Below, piece by piece: positions 12,954 through 17,666 of a stretch of DNA of 17,666 nt. Both the position numbers and the translations under genes were made by a program. This DNA comes from an uncultured Cytophagaceae bacterium (GTDB taxonomy: Bacteria; Bacteroidota; Bacteroidia; Cytophagales; Spirosomataceae). Numbering within the stretch: the first letter of the stretch is position 1; every line of letters begins with the position of its first letter. The stretch covers positions 1 through 17,666 of the forward strand of contig CAILUB010000135.1 in NCBI GenBank assembly GCA_903837305.1. Reading direction: 5' to 3'. A model generated the notes under the pieces. That model was not told where the DNA came from. It did not search any database and was given only the letters and a program-made list of their open reading frames with translations.

Positions 12954-15900
12954 TTAAAGTTTTATAACCTTAGATTCTAAGCTTTCTCCAGAAATATTAA
13001 TCAACTTTAAAAGATAAATTCCTTGATTTAAGGATTCAAGATTTAACTTTTCACCACTAGTTATATCTCTAGATTTCCACATGAGATTTCCTGTAAGATT
13101 ATAAATTTCTACATCTACTTTAGGGCCAAATTTTTCAGGAAATTCAATATTAAGGTAAGCTTTGAATGGATTAGGGGATAAAGTAAATTGAACCTCTTTA
13201 ATAATACCTAATATAATTTCAAGGGTATATCTTAATGAATTACTTGAAGGACTTACACAGCCATTTTTAGTGATTTTTGCGGTGTATAATCCATCAGCCT
13301 TTAAATTGATTTTCTGTGCTGTATCAGGTAAAGCAACTCCATCTTTAAACCAAGTTATTCCAGAAAAATTAGATACTAATGTGGCTTTATTTTCGAGGGC
13401 AATAATAGGAGCAGCAGGCGAAGGAGTTGCCATAATTAAAACTATATCAGAAGTTGCCTTACATCCGAATTCGTTTATTGCTGTTATACTGTAAGCCCCA
13501 GGTAAACTAGTGGACAAAGTTTTATCTGTAGATCCGCTAATTGCAAAGGTTGAAAAATTCCATTGGTAGTTTCTATAAGAATCTTTTGAATTCAAAATAA
13601 TAGCTGATCCTTCACAAAACTTATTTGTTCCTGTATTTGTAATAATTTGAGGCTTTGTAATAACTGTACTCTGTAACTTTATTGGAGTTTCTGAGTAAAC
13701 ATTACAGCCAACACTATTATAGGCCATTATTTTTACTTTGTCAGTCACCTTAACGGTAATTGACGAATCTAATAATGCCGTTTGAATTTGATCATTTATT
13801 ACCCAATATCGATTAGCCATATTATCGGTTGAAACTTTTATTGATTCTGCAAAATCCGAACAGCTAGGGATAAATAATTTAGGAATACTTGGACACTCAA
13901 ATGATTTACTACCCGAGCGTCTGTAATTACCTTGAAAAGTCCCCCATACAGGCTCTTTAAAAGTGTTGCTTGCTACTGTTTGATTCATTACTCTACCAGA
14001 GACGATTAGACTTCCCTCTAAATTATTATTTATTGTCTGCTTCCCTTTTGAAGGGGTAATCGAATTGGTAGACAAGCTGGTATTTAAAGTATTTGTTGAT
14101 GGGTTATCATATAGTGCAATTAACTTACCTGATTCGGTTCCCAGGTATAACATATTGTTAATATAAAGTATGTTCGCAGAAATAGGACCGTCAGCTTGAT
14201 ATTTCCATTTAACCACTTTATTTGCATTCAAGGCAAAAGTCAAGCCACTCATATTTGCCACATAAATATTGCCAAATTCTGATATCGAGGGAGTCGACAT
14301 GATTTCTGCACCCGTTTCAAATTTCCAAATGATTGCTCCAGTAGTAGGATTCACTTTGAAAAAACTACCATTCTTATTTCCTATGTATACAAATCCATCT
14401 GCATCAATAACTGGTGAGGCCTTTAAAGATGCAACTAAATTTGTCTTCCATAATTGTTCAATTGTACCATCGGAATTCAATCGAATTTTTAGCAAATTAC
14501 CTGATTCGGTCCCTATGTATAGGTTATTACTTCTATCAACAGCTGGAGATTTACTCACAACTTCTCCCACATTAAACTTCCATTTAGCAACAGTTTGAGC
14601 TATGTTTGTTTTAATATCAAATCCATAAAGGGTACCTGACTGGCTCGTAAAAATTAATTTTCTATCACCTGTTATTACGGCAGAAGAATTAATGGCTGCA
14701 TCACCTATGATGTTCCATTCAACCTTCCCTGTTTTATAGTCAATAGCTAGGAAATTTTTATTTGAAACACCAACATAAATCCGATTAAAGAGTGAGTCAA
14801 TAGTAGGTGTGACATAGGAAAGCCCTCCCAAAGGAATGGTAGACCACAAAGGTGCCCCACTTTTGTTGAATCCGTTCAAAGAGCTACCACTTGTTATGAA
14901 AACAGAGGAGTCTGTGGCTACCGATGGCGTAGTAAGAATTTTAGAACTAACTACTAAAGGGTATATGCTATTACCTGATCTATTTAGAATATTAACTGAA
15001 GCACCACTAATAGGATCATAATTTGAATCAGCTGTATATATGATATTGGGATTTAATGCAGTTATCCCTCCCAAAAATCCTCCTTTAAAGGTTTTGACAA
15101 ATGAATTCAATGATACACTCGCCGTTGAAGAATCTTTATCACCATCATTATCGGCAATCACCAATTTAACGCTATGTGTACCATGTCTAAAATAATAAAC
15201 TAAAATAGAATCGGTCGAATTGACTAAACTATCATTTACAAACCATTTGTAATTAGTGATTTTGCCATCCAAATCATTACTTCCGCTTGAAGAATAAACA
15301 GATCGAACAAAATTAAACTCACCAACATTATTAATAGTTTTATCAGACAAAGGCTTAATCTGAGGCTTTAAATTAAATGGAATCGACAATACTGAAGCAG
15401 CAAAATCACTAAAGACACCTTGTTTATTGACCAAGCGTAGTGAGTAGTAATACTTCTTGTTCAGTTTTAAATTTAAAGTATCCAAATACTCAGAAATGAA
15501 TACGCTACTACTATCAATTATTTTTTGTGGTGACGTAATAGTATCCCTTAAGATGTAAATTTTACTTATGTTTTTCCAAGAACTGGAGCTAAACTTTAAA
15601 AGGCTTTTTTTATTGGAAGGCTTCACCTCTGAAAAAACAGGACTCGCAACAAATGTTTGGAGCTTTCTTGTCGTACTCCAATTGCTAAAGCCATTTATAT
15701 CTCCTGCTTTAATTCGCCAATAGTAATATTCATTCTGCAAAAACGTGCTTTTAATGTACACCGTATCTGATGAAGTTACCCTAACTAATTGCGGGGAATT
15801 AAATAACGAAGACGTATCCAATTCAATGGTATATTTATCTGCTAATGTAGAGCGAGACCATTTAAATGTGGTATTATTCTTAATATTAGCTTGATTTTCA

Positions 15901-17666
15901 ATTGGGAATGTCAACACGGGCGAACTAAATGCCGCCACTCGCCTTTCAATTGAACTTTCTGATTGATCGCTAGCGCTTTTTAGAACGATATCATACATGT
16001 AATATATACCATTTGAAACATTGTCTTGAAAGTAGACTTGATTCTTAGGAGCCTTGAAGATTAATGCCCTCGTAGCACTTGCCGTTTTTCGGTAAATATA
16101 AATACTATCTATGCCTAAATAGGTGCCTATATTTAACTTCAACTTTATTTGATTTGTAAAGGAATATACTGAATCAATGGAATGCTTCCTTGATGCTAAT
16201 TGAATTTTTTGAATGGAAGTCCAATCGCTATATCCATTCTCATCTCCAGTTCTTACACGATAAAAAACATATTTATCTTTTATCAAATTTGATGTTTTGT
16301 AAAAATCATTCGTAGATATTGAACTTACCAAAGCAGCACTTGCAAATGTATTTACTGTATCTAATTGTATTTGATATTTAGTTGCCAATGAATTAGAGGC
16401 CCATCTCAAAGAATCTGTTGTAGCTAAATTTAATTTGTCATTAAATGATTTAACAAGGAGAGGAACTGAGAAACTAACTGCTGACTTTGTGGCTGAGGTA
16501 TCACTTTCTTCAGTCGAATTTGAGATTGTAACATCATAGGAATATGACTTATCTGTACTAACGGAATCAACATAAAATGAACTAGAAACCGCCAATGTTT
16601 TGATTAATTGCCTTGCTTCACCTGCAGATGATCTGTAAATCTTATAATTTGTAATATTTGAGATTAACGGATTATATGTAAGATTAAGTTTTACCGCCTT
16701 AGTTACAGTTTCAACTGATAATATAGTTCCTTTATTGGTTGGTTTGGTGTCACTGACCTCTGATGAAATCCCCTCTAAACCATAATTCGTATATGACAAA
16801 TCTAAGCTATCAAAAGCAGCTACCTTGTAGTAGTATCTTTGTTGAAGCGTATTTAGATTAGCATGAGAATATGTAGTGGCTTTTATACTAGCTTGTAACG
16901 TATAATTAACTCCGTCTAATGACTTATAAACATTGTATTTATCCGTGTTTGGAACTGCCCCCCAAGTGATGTCAATCTTCCTTTCTGAGGGACTAATCGA
17001 ACTAATTATAGGCTTTCCTGGGGCTTTATTTGCAGGTGAATACCACGATTCATTCCCATCAAATTGGTCATCTGTTCCATCTTTGCTGGTATCATAAGCC
17101 GTAACAGCGATATCTTCATCAATTCCAACACCGACAGGTAATGTATAGGTTAATACATTGCCTGCATCAACAGAATTTGTATAAGAATATCCCGTAAATC
17201 CTCCATGATAAATTTTGTATCCGGCAATATCAGATTCTTGATTTGCAGTCCAAGTTAAGACAACACGACCATTTGAAAGAGTTTTCTTGACGTTAGTTAC
17301 GAATGCAATTGGTGCTGTTATAATTGGACTATTAGTTGGTGAAGAAACGTCGACAGTTCCTAGTTCAAAATCATCACCGTTATCAAATATACCTTGAGCA
17401 AGTAAATCACTTGAATCCCAATAATTATTCTTTGCATCTATAGTAAACGTACCTCTTGCAGTTACTTTAACAAAATACCCATCACGTCTACCAATAAAAT
17501 TATTATTCTTTAAATTATTAGGACCATAATTAAATTCAAAATCATTCGAATTTGAATAACTAATGGTGTTAAAATTAATGACATTTGCTGTGGATTCTAT
17601 ATATGATCTAGGAAAATCAACTGCAGGAAATTGATTTTTTCTACCTGAAAAAAATATATTATTAAA
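12954..17666 (-). CDS. Giant T9SS-secreted modular protein (beta-helix, FN3, PKD, PQQ-type propeller, Ig-like, sorting domain), 5' end outside window
   Basis: The frame is open from the stop at 12954 to the window edge, giving 1570 visible residues. The TTG at 16799 is internal (residue 290), because coding sequence continues upstream. Numbering from the edge: residues 1-90 look like the end of a right-handed beta-helix (NNYWDSS at 80-86). Two FN3 modules follow (about 116-215 and 218-300), then five more at 310-397, 398-490, 491-580, 581-672 and 673-764, alternating between two subtypes. A PKD domain comes next (about 765-859, with DNDGDKDSS). The PQQ/BamB-like propeller (about 860-1250) has blade motifs such as WKF, YIGTESG and the closing GNYRRSG. 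Two Ig/SprB-like cysteine-containing regions follow (about 1255-1484), then a type A T9SS sorting domain (about 1489-1570; LSPNPFKAYLNIEF, VEIYNLTG, GIYLLKL). It is exported across the outer membrane. Adhesion or polymer binding is an inference; no catalytic motif is seen. It is AT-rich compared with its neighbours. Confidence 0.88.
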   Translation of the reverse strand, partial: FNNIFFSGRKNQFPAVDFPRSYIESTANVINFNTISYSNSNDFEFNYGPNNLKNNNFIGRRDGYFVKVTARGTFTIDAKNNYWDSSDLLAQGIFDNGDDFELGTVDVSSPTNSPIITAPIAFVTNVKKTLSNGRVVLTWTANQESDIAGYKIYHGGFTGYSYTNSVDAGNVLTYTLPVGVGIDEDIAVTAYDTSKDGTDDQFDGNESWYSPANKAPGKPIISSISPSERKIDITWGAVPNTDKYNVYKSLDGVNYTLQASIKATTYSHANLNTLQQRYYYKVAAFDSLDLSYTNYGLEGISSEVSDTKPTNKGTILSVETVTKAVKLNLTYNPLISNITNYKIYRSSAGEARQLIKTLAVSSSFYVDSVSTDKSYSYDVTISNSTEESDTSATKSAVSFSVPLLVKSFNDKLNLATTDSLRWASNSLATKYQIQLDTVNTFASAALVSSISTNDFYKTSNLIKDKYVFYRVRTGDENGYSDWTSIQKIQLASRKHSIDSVYSFTNQIKLKLNIGTYLGIDSIYIYRKTASATRALIFKAPKNQVYFQDNVSNGIYYMYDIVLKSASDQSESSIERRVAAFSSPVLTFPIENQANIKNNTTFKWSRSTLADKYTIELDTSSLFNSPQLVRVTSSDTVYIKSTFLQNEYYYWRIKAGDINGFSNWSTTRKLQTFVASPVFSEVKPSNKKSLLKFSSSSWKNISKIYILRDTITSPQKIIDSSSVFISEYLDTLNLKLNKKYYYSLRLVNKQGVFSDFAASVLSIPFNLKPQIKPLSDKTINNVGEFNFVRSVYSSSGSNDLDGKITNYKWFVNDSLVNSTDSILVYYFRHGTHSVKLVIADNDGDKDSSTASVSLNSFVKTFKGGFLGGITALNPNIIYTADSNYDPISGASVNILNRSGNSIYPLVVSSKILTTPSVATDSSVFITSGSSLNGFNKSGAPLWSTIPLGGLSYVTPTIDSLFNRIYVGVSNKNFLAIDYKTGKVEWNIIGDAAINSSAVITGDRKLIFTSQSGTLYGFDIKTNIAQTVAKWKFNVGEVVSKSPAVDRSNNLYIGTESGNLLKIRLNSDGTIEQLWKTNLVASLKASPVIDADGFVYIGNKNGSFFKVNPTTGAIIWKFETGAEIMSTPSISEFGNIYVANMSGLTFALNANKVVKWKYQADGPISANILYINNMLYLGTESGKLIALYDNPSTNTLNTSLSTNSITPSKGKQTINNNLEGSLIVSGRVMNQTVASNTFKEPVWGTFQGNYRRSGSKSFECPSIPKLFIPSCSDFAESIKVSTDNMANRYWVINDQIQTALLDSSITVKVTDKVKIMAYNSVGCNVYSETPIKLQSTVITKPQIITNTGTNKFCEGSAIILNSKDSYRNYQWNFSTFAISGSTDKTLSTSLPGAYSITAINEFGCKATSDIVLIMATPSPAAPIIALENKATLVSNFSGITWFKDGVALPDTAQKINLKADGLYTAKITKNGCVSPSSNSLRYTLEIILGIIKEVQFTLSPNPFKAYLNIEFPEKFGPKVDVEIYNLTGNLMWKSRDITSGEKLNLESLNQGIYLLKLINISGESLESKVIKL
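15651..16739 (-). repeat. Tandem two-domain (A-B) FN3 repeat within the giant surface protein
   Basis: At protein level, residues 310-490 and 491-672 (from the window edge) each hold an A-type and a B-type FN3 module. The B modules are clearly related: W-ASNSLATKYQIQLDT with RVRTGDENGYSDW, against W-SRSTLADKYTIELDT with RIKAGDINGFSNW. The A modules share an IYR/IYIYR strand and a YxYDI/V strand before a conserved F-S/F-PLL or F-PVL linker. A further A module follows at 15375-15650. This indicates duplication of a two-domain unit, now diverged. Confidence 0.65.

Noticed and set aside
14269..14598. Plus-strand open frame of 109 codons opposite the propeller domain
   Set aside because: A shadow of a clear PQQ-type propeller coding region, with no independent evidence of coding.
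12954..16799. Treating the minus-strand gene as starting at the TTG at 16799
   Set aside because: I translated the same frame from 16800 to 17666 and found no stop. It encodes FN3 modules and the end of a beta-helix in continuity with the downstream domains.
1..17666. CRISPR arrays, tRNA or rRNA genes, insertion sequences, prophage genes
   Set aside because: No regularly spaced repeats, cloverleaf-like segments, transposase motifs or phage structural genes were seen; almost all the sequence is accounted for by the listed genes.

Overview
The window looks like chromosomal DNA of a member of the Bacteroidota, most likely Cytophagales-like. The evidence is a type IX secretion (T9SS) C-terminal sorting domain, a SusC-type TonB plug, a BT_3928-type DoxX/MauE membrane protein, an archaeal/eukaryotic-type prolyl-tRNA synthetase, AT-rich leaders without obvious Shine-Dalgarno sites, and several exact matches to the Bacteroidota -7 promoter box TAnnTTTG. 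The genus cannot be fixed from the sequence alone. Coding density is very high: no gene-free stretch exceeds about 120 bases, and I see no tRNA, rRNA, CRISPR array or insertion sequence.

Layout. (1) 93-2280, plus strand: a tight three-gene unit of a duplicated DUF1599-type protein with a poly-Gln tail, a BT_3928-like membrane protein, and shikimate kinase. (2) 2277-4826, minus strand: an outer-membrane beta-barrel protein preceded by an aromatic- and Gly/Ser-rich low-complexity lipoprotein. (3) 4945-6417, plus strand: proS, with promoter boxes divergent from region 2. (4) 6414-8945, minus strand: a hexose-phosphate mutase (GlmM/PMM type, TTG start) directly abutting a cysteine desulfurase. 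(5) 9033-12906, plus strand: four overlapping genes that look like a sugar-handling operon. They are a PfkB kinase, a cellobiose-2-epimerase-like AGE protein, a secreted TonB plug domain with no barrel, and a Tat-exported TIM-barrel isomerase-like protein. (6) 12954-17666, minus strand: the C-terminal 1570 residues of a giant T9SS-secreted modular protein whose start lies beyond the window. Its order is beta-helix, FN3 repeats, PKD, PQQ-type propeller, Ig-like, sorting domain.

How the parts relate. Regions 1, 3 and 4 are housekeeping (aromatic amino-acid biosynthesis, translation, amino-sugar and sulfur metabolism). Region 5 places two probable cytoplasmic sugar enzymes in one transcript with two probable periplasmic proteins, which suggests uptake or remodelling of a disaccharide or related sugar; the substrate is not determined. 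Region 6 is an AT-rich surface or secreted protein separated from region 5 by a 12-bp perfect inverted repeat.

The most noteworthy non-coding structure is at 6341-6476. The convergent proS and cysteine desulfurase genes share a CTAG double stop, and each has a good intrinsic terminator lying inside the 3' coding end of the opposite gene, about 25 bases past its own stop.
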